From NCBI GenBank assembly GCA_963819115.1, contig CAWFUR010000011.1, positions 1-64,000 of the forward strand: DNA of 64,000 nt, read 5' to 3'. A program made the translations under genes and the position numbers. Positions within the stretch are counted from its first letter, which is position 1. Each line of letters opens with the position of its first letter. This DNA is from JACVRW01 sp963819115. Lineage in GTDB: Bacteria; Actinomycetota; Thermoleophilia; Solirubrobacterales; Thermoleophilaceae. Positions 24,925-34,203 of the stretch are shown here, piece after piece. The notes under the pieces are model-generated. The model saw nothing but the letters and a program-made list of their open reading frames with translations, was not told the origin of the DNA and searched no databases.

Positions 24925-26607
24925 GTGGCGCACCAATTCAGCAAGCCCGACTGGCGGAGCCGTCCCGCCAAAGGAGCGTCACTGTCACCGTCGTCCGGTC
25001 CTCGTTCTCGGCTTCTGGCGCTCGCGTGCGCGTTGCTCGGCCTTCTCCTCGCCGCCCCGGGTGCGTCGGCGCGATCGCCGCTCGAATTCACCCCCTGCGG
25101 CACCACGCCCGACGCCGCAACCACCGAGTGCGCCACGGCCGACCTGCCGCTCGACTACGACCATCCGCATGGACGCCAGGTCCACGTGAAGGTGGCGCGG
25201 GTGCCCGCGGCCGACCACGCCAACCGCCTCGGCTCGCTCTTCTTCAACTTCGGCGGCCCGGGCGGCACGGCGGTGGACTACCTCCAGGAGGTGGGAGCCA
25301 CCGGCTACTGGAGCGCCCTCAACGAGCGCTTCGACATCGTGGGCTTCGATCCGCGCGGCGTGGGCCAGAGCACGCCCTCGATCGACTGCAACGTGGACCA
25401 GGAGAAGCGCGGCGTGTACTCGCAGCCCTTCACCACGCCGTTCAACCTCGACGTGGACGCGCTGCTGCGCAAGGACCGGTCCTACATCCACGCCTGCCTG
25501 AAGAAGAACGGGAGCATCCTCTCCCACGTCTCGACCGCCAACGTGGCCCGCGACATGGACGCGATCCGGGGCAGCTTCGGCGAGCGCAAGCTCAACTACT
25601 TCGGCTATTCCTACGGCACCCTGCTCGGCGCCACGTACGCGAGCATGTTCCCGAGCCACTACCGGACCATGGTGCTCGACGGCCCGATCAACGCGAAGGG
25701 CTACATCAACAAGCCCTGGAGCGATCTGGCCGGGCAGTCGGCGGGCTTCGAGCGCGCTCTGGGCCGCTTCTTCCAGGCCTGTGCCCGCGACCAAGTGGCG
25801 TGCTCCGGCTTCGGGGGCGACGACCCCTCCGCGGCTTGGGACGAGCTGATCGAGCAAGCCGACGCCCACCCGATCTCGGCCGCCGGCTACGCGGTCGACC
25901 CGCGCCCGGTGGACGGGGACACCCTCAGGTGGTTCGCCACCGGCGAGGTGTACCTGAAAGAGGCGTGGGGCGAGCTCGGCCAGGCGCTGGCGATGGCGCA
26001 GGCGGGCGACGCATCCCTCGTCCGCGAACTGTCCGACGCCGACTACGAGCGCAACGACGACGGCACCTACGGGCCGGGCTACGACACCTACTTCACGATC
26101 GGCGCGACGGAGCAGCGCTACCCGCGTGACGTGGGCTTCTACCTCGACCGCGGTGAGGACTCGTGGGACCTGTTCGACAACTCGTGGTGGAACAACGGCT
26201 ACGTGGAGCTCAACTACGGCCTCTGGCCGGCCCGCGACAGGGACGCCTATGCCGGGCCCTTCCAGGTGCGCGGCTCGCGGCCCACTCCGCTGGTGATCGC
26301 CACGACCTACGATCCCGCCACGCCGTACCGCGGCGCCCAGCGGCTGGTTCGCGATCTCGGCAACGCCCGCATGATCACGATGCGCGGTGACGGCCACACG
26401 GCCTACCCGGGCGAGTCGAGCTGCATCGACACGGCCACCGAGAGCTACGTGAACACGCTCAAGCTGCCGGCCAAGGGCACCGTGTGCAAGCAGGAGACCC
26501 AGTTCGAGGCTCCCGCCGTGGCCACCGCGGCGAAGGCGCTGAGGAGCGGCGCCGCCGCGAGGGCTCAGACCCGGCGGATCACGGCGATGCGGGTGCCGCG
26601 GCCGTAG
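24925..26607 (+). CDS. Secreted alpha/beta hydrolase, tripeptidyl aminopeptidase-like
   Basis: About 560 residues. Signal peptide SRLLALACALLGLLLAAPGASA; then TECATADLPLDYDHP, FFNFGGPGGTAVDY (oxyanion region), GFDPRGVGQS, nucleophile GYSYGT, acid Asp in TTYDPATPYRGAQ, and His in RGDGHTAYP. This is the layout of actinobacterial TAP/SlpD-type exopeptidases. The start is unclear: in-frame GTGs lie at 24898 and 24925, but the best ribosome binding site (AAGGAG, 24971-24976) sits before an in-frame CTG at 24982. That start would give a normal-length signal peptide. Probably a peptidase acting outside the cell. Confidence 0.85.
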   Translation: MAHQFSKPDWRSRPAKGASLSPSSGPRSRLLALACALLGLLLAAPGASARSPLEFTPCGTTPDAATTECATADLPLDYDHPHGRQVHVKVARVPAADHANRLGSLFFNFGGPGGTAVDYLQEVGATGYWSALNERFDIVGFDPRGVGQSTPSIDCNVDQEKRGVYSQPFTTPFNLDVDALLRKDRSYIHACLKKNGSILSHVSTANVARDMDAIRGSFGERKLNYFGYSYGTLLGATYASMFPSHYRTMVLDGPINAKGYINKPWSDLAGQSAGFERALGRFFQACARDQVACSGFGGDDPSAAWDELIEQADAHPISAAGYAVDPRPVDGDTLRWFATGEVYLKEAWGELGQALAMAQAGDASLVRELSDADYERNDDGTYGPGYDTYFTIGATEQRYPRDVGFYLDRGEDSWDLFDNSWWNNGYVELNYGLWPARDRDAYAGPFQVRGSRPTPLVIATTYDPATPYRGAQRLVRDLGNARMITMRGDGHTAYPGESSCIDTATESYVNTLKLPAKGTVCKQETQFEAPAVATAAKALRSGAAARAQTRRITAMRVPRP

Positions 26608-26739
26608 ACACAGCTCCCGCCCAATCTCACACCCGTCGCCGCGCCGCCGTTCTCCATAGGTGATCCACCGACCCTCGTCCCTGCCGCCGTCCCCGACCGG
26701 CGGCGGCAGGCCCTGGCCTTCGGCGCCGGCCTCACCACC

Positions 26740-27567
26740 GTGGTGCTCTGGTCCACGGCCTTCATCGGCGTCCGCGACGCGGGGCACCAGCTCACCGGCG
26801 GGGCGCTCTCGCTCGGACGCCTGGCCGTGGGGAGCTTCGTGCTCGGCATCGTGGTGTGGGTGCGGCGGGAGCCGATGCCCCCGCGCGCGGATCTCCGGGC
26901 GCTCCTGCTTCTCGGCGTGCTCTGGTTCGGGACCTACAACGTGGCCCTGAGCGAGGCGGAGCGCCGGGTGGACGCCGGCACCGCGGCCATGATCGTGAAC
27001 ATCGGGCCGATCCTGATCGCCGTGATGGCCGGGGTGGTCCTGAAGGAGGGCTTTCCGCGCTCGCTCCTGACCGGGTGCGCGGTGGCGTTCACCGGCGTGG
27101 TGATCATCGCCGCGGTCACCTCCGACGCCGGACTCACCGCGAGCTGGGGCACCGCGCTCTGCCTGCTGGCCGCCGTGGCCTACTCGGTGGCGGTGGTGGC
27201 CCAGAAGCCGCTCCTCGAGCGCGGGTTCGCCCTGTCCGTCACCTGGATCGCCTGCACGTTCGGGGCGCTCGCCTGCCTTCCGTTCGGGCCCACCCTCGTT
27301 CACCAGGCAGCAGACGCGGACCCCTCGGTGCTGGTCTGGATCGGCTACCTCGGCGCTCTGCCCACGGCGGTGGGCTTCACCACCTGGGCCTACGCCCTGG
27401 CCCGCAGCACCGCGGGCCGCATGGGCGCGCTCACCTACCTCGTGCCGCCGCTCACGATCCTCATGGGCTGGGCCTTCCTGGACGAGACGCCGCCGGGGCT
27501 GGCCCTGGTGGGAGGCGCCCTGTGCCTCGCCGGGGCGGGACTTGCTCGCTTACGATCTCCAGCATGA
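26740..27567 (+). CDS. EamA/DMT-family transporter
   Basis: About 275 residues from a GTG at 26740, with roughly ten membrane helices in two EamA repeats (WSTAFIGVRDAGHQLTGGAL ... IVNIGPILIAVMAGVVLKE; then WGTALCLLAAVAYSVAVVAQ ... TYLVPPLTILMGWAFLDE). Drug/metabolite exporters of this superfamily move small solutes. In the same frame, QALAFGAGLTTVVLWSTAF upstream clearly belongs to helix 1, but no standard start codon precedes it. A small frameshift relative to the GTG at 26660 or an unusual start is possible. It ends ATGA with the GFA gene. Confidence 0.82.
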   Translation: MVLWSTAFIGVRDAGHQLTGGALSLGRLAVGSFVLGIVVWVRREPMPPRADLRALLLLGVLWFGTYNVALSEAERRVDAGTAAMIVNIGPILIAVMAGVVLKEGFPRSLLTGCAVAFTGVVIIAAVTSDAGLTASWGTALCLLAAVAYSVAVVAQKPLLERGFALSVTWIACTFGALACLPFGPTLVHQAADADPSVLVWIGYLGALPTAVGFTTWAYALARSTAGRMGALTYLVPPLTILMGWAFLDETPPGLALVGGALCLAGAGLARLRSPA

Positions 27568-27986
27568 GCGACGCCCCACTCACCGGGGGCTGCATGTGTG
27601 GCGCGGTGCGCTTCGAGATGACTCCGCCGCTCGGTGCGGCCCTCTACTGCCACTGCACGCGCTGCCAACGGCGCACCGGCACCGCCGCGTCGGCTCAGGT
27701 GAGGGTGGACGGAGAGCGCCTGCGGATCACGGAGGGAGAGGACAGGCTCCGCGCGTTCGTGCCCGAGCGCGGCTTCGAGAAGCTCTTCTGCGGCGAGTGC
27801 GGCTCGAGCCTCTTCAGCCGCAATCCGCGGAACGCGGCAGAGATGAGCATCCGGCTCGGTGCCTTCGACGGCGACCCCGGGGTACGTCCCGAGTGGCGCC
27901 AGTTCGTGGCCTACGCCGCTCCGTGGGAGCCGCTCCCTGACGACGGGCTCCCGCGCTACGACGAGGGCCGCCGCTTTCAGCTCTGA
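27564..27986 (+). CDS. GFA-family (S-(hydroxymethyl)glutathione synthase-like) zinc protein
   Basis: 140 residues. The GFA fold is shown by TGGCMCGAVRFE, LYCHCTRCQRRTGTA (structural Zn Cys) and FCGECGSSLFS (second Zn pair). Despite the family name, most members have no known substrate. The ATG overlaps the stop of the EamA transporter (ATGA), so both are cotranscribed. Confidence 0.9.
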   Translation: MSDAPLTGGCMCGAVRFEMTPPLGAALYCHCTRCQRRTGTAASAQVRVDGERLRITEGEDRLRAFVPERGFEKLFCGECGSSLFSRNPRNAAEMSIRLGAFDGDPGVRPEWRQFVAYAAPWEPLPDDGLPRYDEGRRFQL

Positions 27987-28047
27987 AAGATCATTCCTCA
28001 ACGGCGCTTGAGCGACTTGCCGCGGCCGGGGGTTTACGATCCCGGCC

Positions 28048-29937
28048 GTGTCCGAGCCGCTCGCAGCCACCCCCGCCACCACGGCGCTGAACGCCGAGGT
28101 GGCCGCCGGCGCGCCGCTCGACGATCAGCGCGACTTCGAGCTGGCCACGCGCGGGCGGATCGCGCCGCTCGAAGGCCCGGTTCTGCGGGAGGACGGAGGC
28201 ACGGCGTGGGATCCGTCCGCCGGAGCTTTTCTCGCCGAGGACCCTCCGCCCGAGGCCAACCCGAGCCTGTGGCGCCAGGCGCGGCTGAACGCCGAGCACG
28301 GGCTGTTCGAGGTCTGCGACGGCGTGCACCAGGTCCGCGGCGCGGACGTCTCGAACATCACGTTCGTGGCCGGGGCCCGGGGCTGGATCGTGGTCGATGC
28401 TCTCACCACCGCTGAGACCGCCGGGGCCGCGCTCGCGCTGGTGACCAAGCACCTGGGGGAGCGCCCGGTGAGTGCGGTGATCTACACGCACAGCCACATC
28501 GATCACTTCGGCGGCCTCCGCGGCCTCGTGTCGGCCGAGGACCTGGCGAACGGGCTGCGGATCATCGCCCCCGAGGGCTTTCTCGACGCGGCCATAAGCG
28601 AGAACGTGGTCGCCGGCCCGGCCATGGCCCGCCGCGCCGAGTACATGTTCGGGGGGCTCTTGCCGCGCGGTCCGCGGGGCCACGTGGACGCCGGCATCGG
28701 GGTGACCGTGCCGGCCGGCACACCCGGCCTGGTGGCACCCACGGAGTCGATCACCGAAACGGGCACGGTCCTCGAGATCGACGGCGTGACGATCGAGTTC
28801 CAGCTCACGCCGGGCACCGAGGCGCCGGCCGAGATGAACTTCCTCTTCGTGGACCAGCGGGCGCTCTGCCTGGCCGAGAACTGCTCGGCGACGCTGCACA
28901 ACCTCTACACCCCCAGAGGGGCGGAGGTCCGTGACGGGCTCGGCTGGAGCGAGTACATCACCGAGGCGATCGAGCATTTCCGCGGGCGCTTCGATCTCAC
29001 CTTCGCCTGCCACCACTGGCCGCGCTGGGGCGAGGAGCTCGCGCTCCGCCACATGGAGACCCAGCGGGACCTGTACCGCTACATCCACGACCAGAGCGTG
29101 CGGCTGGCCAACGCCGGCTTCACGATGCAGGAGGCGGCCGAGGAGCTCGAGCTGCCCGCGTCGCTGCGGGACGAGTTCGCGTGTCGCGAGTACTACGGCA
29201 CGGTCAGCCACAACGTTAAGGCCGTGTTCCAGCGCTACCTGGGCTGGTTCGACGGCAATCCGGCCCACCTCAACCCGCATCCGCCGGTGGAGGCCGCGCG
29301 CCGTTACTTGGAGTACATGGGCGGCGCCGAGGCCGTTCTCGCCCGGGCCAGGGAGTCGTTCGCCGAGGGCGACTACCGCTGGGTGGCCGAGGTGGTGAAC
29401 CACGTGGTGTTCGCCGACCCCGGCAACGACGATGCGCGGGAGCTCCAGGCGGACGCGCTGGAGCAGCTGGGCTACCAGGCGGAGTCGGGGCCCTGGCGGG
29501 CCTTCTACCTGACCGGCGCGATGGAGCTCCGCAAGGGCGTGGAGACGGGAGGCACGCTCGCCGCCGCGGCGAACCTCGACCTCCTCTCCGCCCTCACCGC
29601 CGAGATGGTGCTCCACGTGCTGGGCGTGCGGATCGACGGACCACGGGCCGACGGCAGGGTGATCGAGTTCGACGTGATGTTCACCGACGTGGACGAGTCC
29701 TTCTCGCTCACCGTCGCGCACGGCGCCCTGAGCCATCCGCGCGGGCTCCGCGACCAGTCGCCGGCCACCGTCAGGGCGCCCCGACTCGCCTTCCTGGCCG
29801 TGGTCGGAGGGGTGGTCCAGCCGGCGGATGCGGTGGCGGCGGGTGCGATCGAGGTGGACGGCGACGCCGCCGTGCTCGACGAGCTCGTGGAGCTGCTGGT
29901 GGCGCCGCCGGGGCGCTTTCCGATCGTCACTCCCTGA
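28048..29937 (+). CDS. SdsA-like linear alkyl sulfatase (metallo-beta-lactamase fold)
   Basis: 629 residues from a GTG. Three domains: MBL catalytic (VIYTHSHIDHFGGLRG gives H-x-H-x-D-H; LAENCSATLHN and FACHHWPRWG supply further metal ligands), a helical dimerisation domain (REYYGTVSHNVKAVFQRYLGW, then the GNDDARELQADALEQLGYQ TPR-like helices), and a C-terminal SCP2-like domain that binds the alkyl chain. In SdsA1 these hydrolyse sulfate esters such as dodecyl sulfate. No signal peptide is seen, so it may act inside the cell, unlike secreted SdsA1. Confidence 0.92.
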   Translation: MSEPLAATPATTALNAEVAAGAPLDDQRDFELATRGRIAPLEGPVLREDGGTAWDPSAGAFLAEDPPPEANPSLWRQARLNAEHGLFEVCDGVHQVRGADVSNITFVAGARGWIVVDALTTAETAGAALALVTKHLGERPVSAVIYTHSHIDHFGGLRGLVSAEDLANGLRIIAPEGFLDAAISENVVAGPAMARRAEYMFGGLLPRGPRGHVDAGIGVTVPAGTPGLVAPTESITETGTVLEIDGVTIEFQLTPGTEAPAEMNFLFVDQRALCLAENCSATLHNLYTPRGAEVRDGLGWSEYITEAIEHFRGRFDLTFACHHWPRWGEELALRHMETQRDLYRYIHDQSVRLANAGFTMQEAAEELELPASLRDEFACREYYGTVSHNVKAVFQRYLGWFDGNPAHLNPHPPVEAARRYLEYMGGAEAVLARARESFAEGDYRWVAEVVNHVVFADPGNDDARELQADALEQLGYQAESGPWRAFYLTGAMELRKGVETGGTLAAAANLDLLSALTAEMVLHVLGVRIDGPRADGRVIEFDVMFTDVDESFSLTVAHGALSHPRGLRDQSPATVRAPRLAFLAVVGGVVQPADAVAAGAIEVDGDAAVLDELVELLVAPPGRFPIVTP

Positions 29938-29963
29938 CCGCCCCGCGGCGCTCGTGCGTAACC

Positions 29964-31808
29964 TTGCTCGGCTTGGCCCAGCGCGAGGACATACGCAACG
30001 TCGCCATCGTGGCGCACGTCGATCACGGCAAGACCACCCTGGTGGACGCCATGCTGTGGCAGTCCGGCGCCTTCCGGGCCAATCAGGACGTGAACGAGCG
30101 CGTGATGGACTCGATGGACCTCGAGCGCGAGAAGGGCATCACGATCCTCGCCAAGAACACCTCCGTGCGCTACGACGGGGTGAAGCTGAACATCGTGGAC
30201 ACCCCGGGCCACGCGGACTTCGGCGGCGAGGTGGAACGGGCGCTGGCCATGGTGGACGGGGTGCTGCTCCTGGTGGACGCCTCCGAGGGCCCCCTGCCGC
30301 AGACCCGCTTCGTGCTGCGCAAGGCGCTCGAGGCGCGGCTGCCCGTGATCCTCGTGGTGAACAAGGTGGACCGCCCCGACGCCCGCATCTCCGAGGTGGT
30401 GGACGAGGTCTACGAGCTCTTCCTCGACCTGGATGCCCAGGAGGACCAGATCGAGTTCCCGATCGTCTACACGAACGCCCGCGCCGGCCACGCCATGCTC
30501 GATCCGGACGACGAGAGCGCGGACCTGAAGCCGCTGATGGACCTCCTCATCAGCCACATCCCGGCGCCCGAGTACGACCCCGAGCACCCGCTGCAGGTCC
30601 AGGTGAACAACCTGGACGCCTCCCCTTACCTCGGCCGCCTGGCTCTCTGCCGCGTCCGTCACGGCACGATCCGCGCGAACCAGCCGATCGCCTGGGCGCG
30701 CGCCGATGGCACGGTGCAGCGGGCGAACCTGGGCGAGCTCCAGGTCACCGAGGCGCTTGACCGGGTGAAGGTCGACGAGGCGGGACCGGGCGAGCTGATC
30801 GCAGTGGCCGGGCTCCCCGACGTGACGATCGGCGAGACGCTGGCCGACCCCGACGACCCGCGGCCGCTGCCCGTGCTCGTGGTGGACGAGCCCTCGATCT
30901 CGATGGTGGTGGGCATCAACACCTCGCCGCTGGCCGGGCGGGAGGGCACGGCCCTCACCGCGCGGCAGGTCCAGAACCGGCTCGAACAGGAGCTGGTGGG
31001 CAATGTCTCGATCCGGGTCGAGCCCACTGAGCGACCCGACACCTGGGAGGTGCAGGGGCGCGGCGAGCTGCAGCTGGCCGTGCTCGTGGAGCTGATGCGC
31101 CGCGAGGGCTTCGAGCTCACCGTCGGCCAGCCGCGGGTGCTCACCCGCGAGGTGGACGGCCGCGTGCACGAGCCGGTGGAGCGCCTGGCCATCGACGTGC
31201 CCGAGGACTACGTGGGCGTGGTCACCCAGCTGCTCGCCCTGCGCAAGGGCCGGCTCGAGCAGATGGTGAACCACGGCACCGGCTGGGCCCGCATGGAGTA
31301 CCTGGTGCCCGCGCGCGGACTGATCGGGTTCCGCACCGAGTTTCTCACCGAGACCCGCGGCACCGGGCTCATGCACCACGTCTTCGACCGCTGGGAGCCC
31401 TGGGCGGGCGAGCTTCGCACCCGGCCCACCGGCGCGCTGGTGGCCGACCGCCGCGGGCTCACCGCGAGCTTCGCCCTCTTCGGCCTCCAGGAACGGGGCA
31501 CGCTCTTCGTCGCCCCCGGCGAGGAGGTCTACGAGGGCATGATCGTGGGCGAGAACGCCCGCGCCGAGGACCTCGACGTGAACGCCGTGAAGGAGAAGCA
31601 CCTCACCAACATGCGCTCCGCCAACGCGGACCTGCTGGTGCGGCTGGTGCCGGCTCGCCGGCTGTCACTCGACCAGGCGCTGGAGTTCCTGCGCGAGGAC
31701 GAGTGCGTTGAGGTGACCCCCGAGGCGGTGCGCCTCCGGAAGGTGGAGCTGGACAAGACCTCGCGGATCAAGACCGCCCGGCGGATGAAGTCAGCCGCGG
31801 GGGCTTGA
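29964..31808 (+). CDS. typA: Translational GTPase BipA/TypA
   Basis: 614 residues from a TTG. G1 is AHVDHGKTT, switch I to G2 is EREKGITILAKN, G3 is DTPGHADFGGEVER, G4 is VNKVDRPDAR. They are followed by domain II, an EF-G-like domain V and the BipA C-terminal domain (LVPARGLIGFRTEFLTET, NMRSANADLLVRLVPARRLS). It binds ribosomes and helps 50S assembly under stress. Length and domain order are normal. Confidence 0.97.
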   Translation: MLGLAQREDIRNVAIVAHVDHGKTTLVDAMLWQSGAFRANQDVNERVMDSMDLEREKGITILAKNTSVRYDGVKLNIVDTPGHADFGGEVERALAMVDGVLLLVDASEGPLPQTRFVLRKALEARLPVILVVNKVDRPDARISEVVDEVYELFLDLDAQEDQIEFPIVYTNARAGHAMLDPDDESADLKPLMDLLISHIPAPEYDPEHPLQVQVNNLDASPYLGRLALCRVRHGTIRANQPIAWARADGTVQRANLGELQVTEALDRVKVDEAGPGELIAVAGLPDVTIGETLADPDDPRPLPVLVVDEPSISMVVGINTSPLAGREGTALTARQVQNRLEQELVGNVSIRVEPTERPDTWEVQGRGELQLAVLVELMRREGFELTVGQPRVLTREVDGRVHEPVERLAIDVPEDYVGVVTQLLALRKGRLEQMVNHGTGWARMEYLVPARGLIGFRTEFLTETRGTGLMHHVFDRWEPWAGELRTRPTGALVADRRGLTASFALFGLQERGTLFVAPGEEVYEGMIVGENARAEDLDVNAVKEKHLTNMRSANADLLVRLVPARRLSLDQALEFLREDECVEVTPEAVRLRKVELDKTSRIKTARRMKSAAGA

Positions 31809-31810
31809 AC

Positions 31811-31857
31811 GTGGCTGCGGTGCTCGCCCGATCGACGATCGGGCTGCGCTCCTAGCC
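31811..31857 (-). repeat. Dispersed palindromic element, convergent 3' ends
   Basis: Core GCCCGATC-GAC-GATCGGGC with arms GGCTGCGGTGCTC and TGCGCTCCT. It begins two bases after the typA stop and includes the stop codon of the convergent metallopeptidase gene. It is probably usable as a two-way hairpin terminator. Confidence 0.8.
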
Positions 31858-32469
31858 CGAGCCCTCGTCGAGGCGGCGGGCCGCCGCCGGCAGCAGCTCG
31901 CACGGGTACGGCGGCCGCGGGCCCAGGCGGCCGCGGAACTCGGGGCTGGCGGAGAAGCAGGAGGAGAAGACCTCGGCGAAGTCGCCGGCGCCCACCGCGT
32001 AGTCGGCGGTCCCCGGCTCGGCCCACCAGCGGGTCTCGGGCTGGCCGCGGCGGCGCAGGTACCGGTGGCGCTGAGCCCTGGTCATGCTCGCGGTGTCGAA
32101 GGCATGCCCGAGCTCGTGCGCGATGTCGTGCGCGAGGAGGTGCGAGGGATCGCGGGGATCCGCGAAGAGGGTGACCACGCGGCTCTTCGGATCGAACTCG
32201 GCCCGCAGGCCCCTGCGCGGAGGCGCCACGCGTACGGTGGCTCCGACGCTGCGCGGGTCGAGGTGCACGAGCGGCATCGCCCGTGCCAGCAGGGCGCGGG
32301 CGCTGCGAGCCGGGGGAGCGGGGTCGGCGTCCACGGCCTTCATGGGCGACGACGCAGACTTCCCGGCGCCGATTGCGTCGCTCCCGGCCGAGACGGCCTT
32401 GGACACGGCGGAAACCGTCAGCGCCGTGGCCGCCGCGAGGAAGACGAGGGCGATGAGAGCAATCCTCAT
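31852..32469 (-). CDS. Putative HELGH zinc metallopeptidase, membrane-anchored or secreted
   Basis: 205 residues, ATG at 32469. N-terminal hydrophobic leader (IALIALVFLAAATALTVSAV) without a clear cleavage site. The catalytic motif is LLAHDIAHELGHAFD (H-E-x2-H at about 128-132), with a possible third ligand in WWAEPGTADYA or DFAEVFSSCF. This resembles small peptidases of the gluzincin/ImmA type. A stop codon lies in a palindromic repeat, and another copy of that repeat sits just before the start. Physiological substrate unknown. Confidence 0.7.
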   Translation of the reverse strand: MRIALIALVFLAAATALTVSAVSKAVSAGSDAIGAGKSASSPMKAVDADPAPPARSARALLARAMPLVHLDPRSVGATVRVAPPRRGLRAEFDPKSRVVTLFADPRDPSHLLAHDIAHELGHAFDTASMTRAQRHRYLRRRGQPETRWWAEPGTADYAVGAGDFAEVFSSCFSASPEFRGRLGPRPPYPCELLPAAARRLDEGSG

Positions 32470-32474
32470 CGGCT

Positions 32475-32524
32475 GAGGCGAGGAGCGCAGCCCGATCGGT
32501 GATCGGGCGAGCACCGCAGCCATG
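32475..32524 (+). repeat. Dispersed palindromic element, canonical copy
   Basis: GAGGCGAGGAGCGCA, core GCCCGATC-GGT-GATCGGGC and GAGCACCGCAGCCATG. This is the cleanest single copy and serves as reference. It lies five bases upstream of the metallopeptidase start. The next 214 bp, up to the response-regulator stop, hold no gene I can support. Confidence 0.85.
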
Positions 32525-32738
32525 TTTCGGTGCCCATACGCGCCGCGACCGAGTTGGTCGCGGCGCCGGGGGCACGGAGGAAATCGGTGAGGAGGAGGAG
32601 AGGGAGCATGTTGGGTGGGCCGTGAAGCCCTCTCTCCGAAGGTCATCCGGAACTCCCAACGGCCCCAGAGCCGTTCGTGCGCATGTGGTTGCGCGGTCGC
32701 GCAACGGGCGGTGCCGAATTGCGCAGCGGTGGAGCGTG

Positions 32739-33383
32739 CTAAAGCACACCGTGCCGCATGGCCCAGGTCACGAGCTCGGACCTGCGGCGAACGCCGGTCT
32801 TCGCCCGCACCCGAGTGAGGTGGCTCTGCACGGTCCGCACGTGCACACCCAGCTCGGCCGCCACCTCGGCATCGGTTCGTCCCTCGGCCACCAGCCGGAG
32901 CACCGCGTTCTCGCGCGGGCTCAGGAGGGCCGCCGGAGCCTGGGAGCTACCCCTCGGCACACTGTCCGGATCGGGCCGGAGCACGTGCCGGGCCAGCGCG
33001 GGCGACACCACCCGGCCGCCGCCGTGCACCTCGACCAGGGCCTCACGAAGCTCGCGCGGGCGGGCGAACTTCGTCACGTAGCCCGACGCGCCCGCCCTGA
33101 AGGCCTCCTGCATCATGTCGATCCGCTCGCTGGCCGAGATGGCCAGCACCCGCGTGTCCGGAACGCGCTCGCGCACCAGCTCGATGGACGCCCCGCCGGT
33201 GCTGCCGGGCATCATCATGTCCATCAGCACCACGTCGGGCGCGGTCTCCGCGGCGCGCTCGGCGGCCTCGGCGCCATTGGCCGCCCGGGCCACCACGTCA
33301 AAGGCACTGTCGGCCTCGAGCGCCGCGCAAACGCCATCCAGGAACAGCGGGAAATCGTCCGCCACGAGGACGCGGATTCTCAT
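32739..33383 (-). CDS. LuxR-type (NarL/FixJ) response regulator
   Basis: 214 residues. Receiver domain: VADDFP acidic pair, phospho-acceptor Asp55 in VVLMDMMMPG, conserved Ser in LAISAS and Lys in YVTKFARP. The C-terminal LuxR HTH is LSPRENAVLRLVAEGRTDAEV, ELGVHVRTVQSHLTRVRAK. It probably activates transcription when phosphorylated. It lies 40 bp downstream of a second regulator of the same type. The histidine kinase further on, in opposite direction, is a likely partner. Confidence 0.93.
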   Translation of the reverse strand: MRIRVLVADDFPLFLDGVCAALEADSAFDVVARAANGAEAAERAAETAPDVVLMDMMMPGSTGGASIELVRERVPDTRVLAISASERIDMMQEAFRAGASGYVTKFARPRELREALVEVHGGGRVVSPALARHVLRPDPDSVPRGSSQAPAALLSPRENAVLRLVAEGRTDAEVAAELGVHVRTVQSHLTRVRAKTGVRRRSELVTWAMRHGVL

Positions 33384-33423
33384 TGCGGTAGCACCCGGCG
33401 TGGCCGGGCGCGCACCGACCCGA

Positions 33424-34074
33424 CTATGCCAGCGAGCGTATGGCTGCCCATCGCACGAGCTCCGATCGCCGCTCGAGGCCGGTCTTGTCGCGGATCCGGC
33501 GCAGGTCGTTCTGAACCGTTCGCATGGACACGAAGAGCCGGCGGCCGATCTCGCCGTCGGTGAAGCCGTCGCATACGAGTCTCAGGATCTCGCGCTCGCG
33601 GACGGTGAGACTCACGCGCACGCTCGGCCCGTCGCTGTCTGCCGCCAGCTCGCGCATGAGATGCCCGGCGAGGCCGGGCTCCACCACGGACTCGCCCTGG
33701 GACACCGCCATCACCGCGGCCCGCAGCTCGCCTCCCTTGGCGCGCTTGGTCAGGTAGCCGGTGGCGCCTGCCTCCACGGCCTCGATGAGGCTGGCGGGCT
33801 TGTCGCTGGCCGTGAGCACGAGCACCCGCACGAGCGGCGCCGCGTCGCGCAGCCGGCGCATTGCCGCCAGGCCGCCGCCGCCCGGCATCCGCATGTCGAG
33901 CACCACCACGTCGGGCTGCAGCTCGCGTGCGCCATCCACGGCCTGCTCCACGTCCTCGGCCTCACCCACCACCGTGATCCGCTCATCCTCCTCGAGCGCG
34001 GCACCCACCCCGGCGCGCATGAGCGCGAAGTCGTCGGCCAGCAGGACACGCACGGTTCTCTCCCGGTTGGGCAT
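33424..34074 (-). CDS. LuxR-type (NarL/FixJ) response regulator
   Basis: 216 residues from the ATG at 34074; the frame is open further upstream. Receiver: LLADDFALMR, Asp60 in VVLDMRMPG, VLTASDKP, YLTKRAKGGEL. The LuxR HTH is LTVREREILRLVCDGFTDGEI, VSMRTVQNDLRRIRDK. The recognition helix differs from that of its neighbour (SMRTVQND versus HVRTVQSH), so the targets probably differ. It is divergent from the kinase gene with about 130 bp between. Confidence 0.92.
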   Translation of the reverse strand: MPNRERTVRVLLADDFALMRAGVGAALEEDERITVVGEAEDVEQAVDGARELQPDVVVLDMRMPGGGGLAAMRRLRDAAPLVRVLVLTASDKPASLIEAVEAGATGYLTKRAKGGELRAAVMAVSQGESVVEPGLAGHLMRELAADSDGPSVRVSLTVREREILRLVCDGFTDGEIGRRLFVSMRTVQNDLRRIRDKTGLERRSELVRWAAIRSLA

Positions 34075-34203
34075 ACGAAGGGGATCGGCGGGCCTGCGCG
34101 ATCGTGCAACGCCGGCCCGTGCCGCCTCATACATTCGTCCAGGGCGGTGTCCCCAAACGGACGCTCCGGCTGCCCGATTCCGAGGGAATGAGCATGCCCC
34201 GGG

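Noticed and set aside
24985..27303. Very long reverse-strand open frame (over 700 codons)
   Set aside because: It is antisense to two clear genes (hydrolase, EamA). Composition is His/Arg/Gly/Val-rich, as expected for high-GC shadows, and no domain is visible.
29505..31601. Long reverse-strand frame over typA
   Set aside because: Antisense to conserved BipA motifs; His/Leu/Val/Gly-rich shadow composition.
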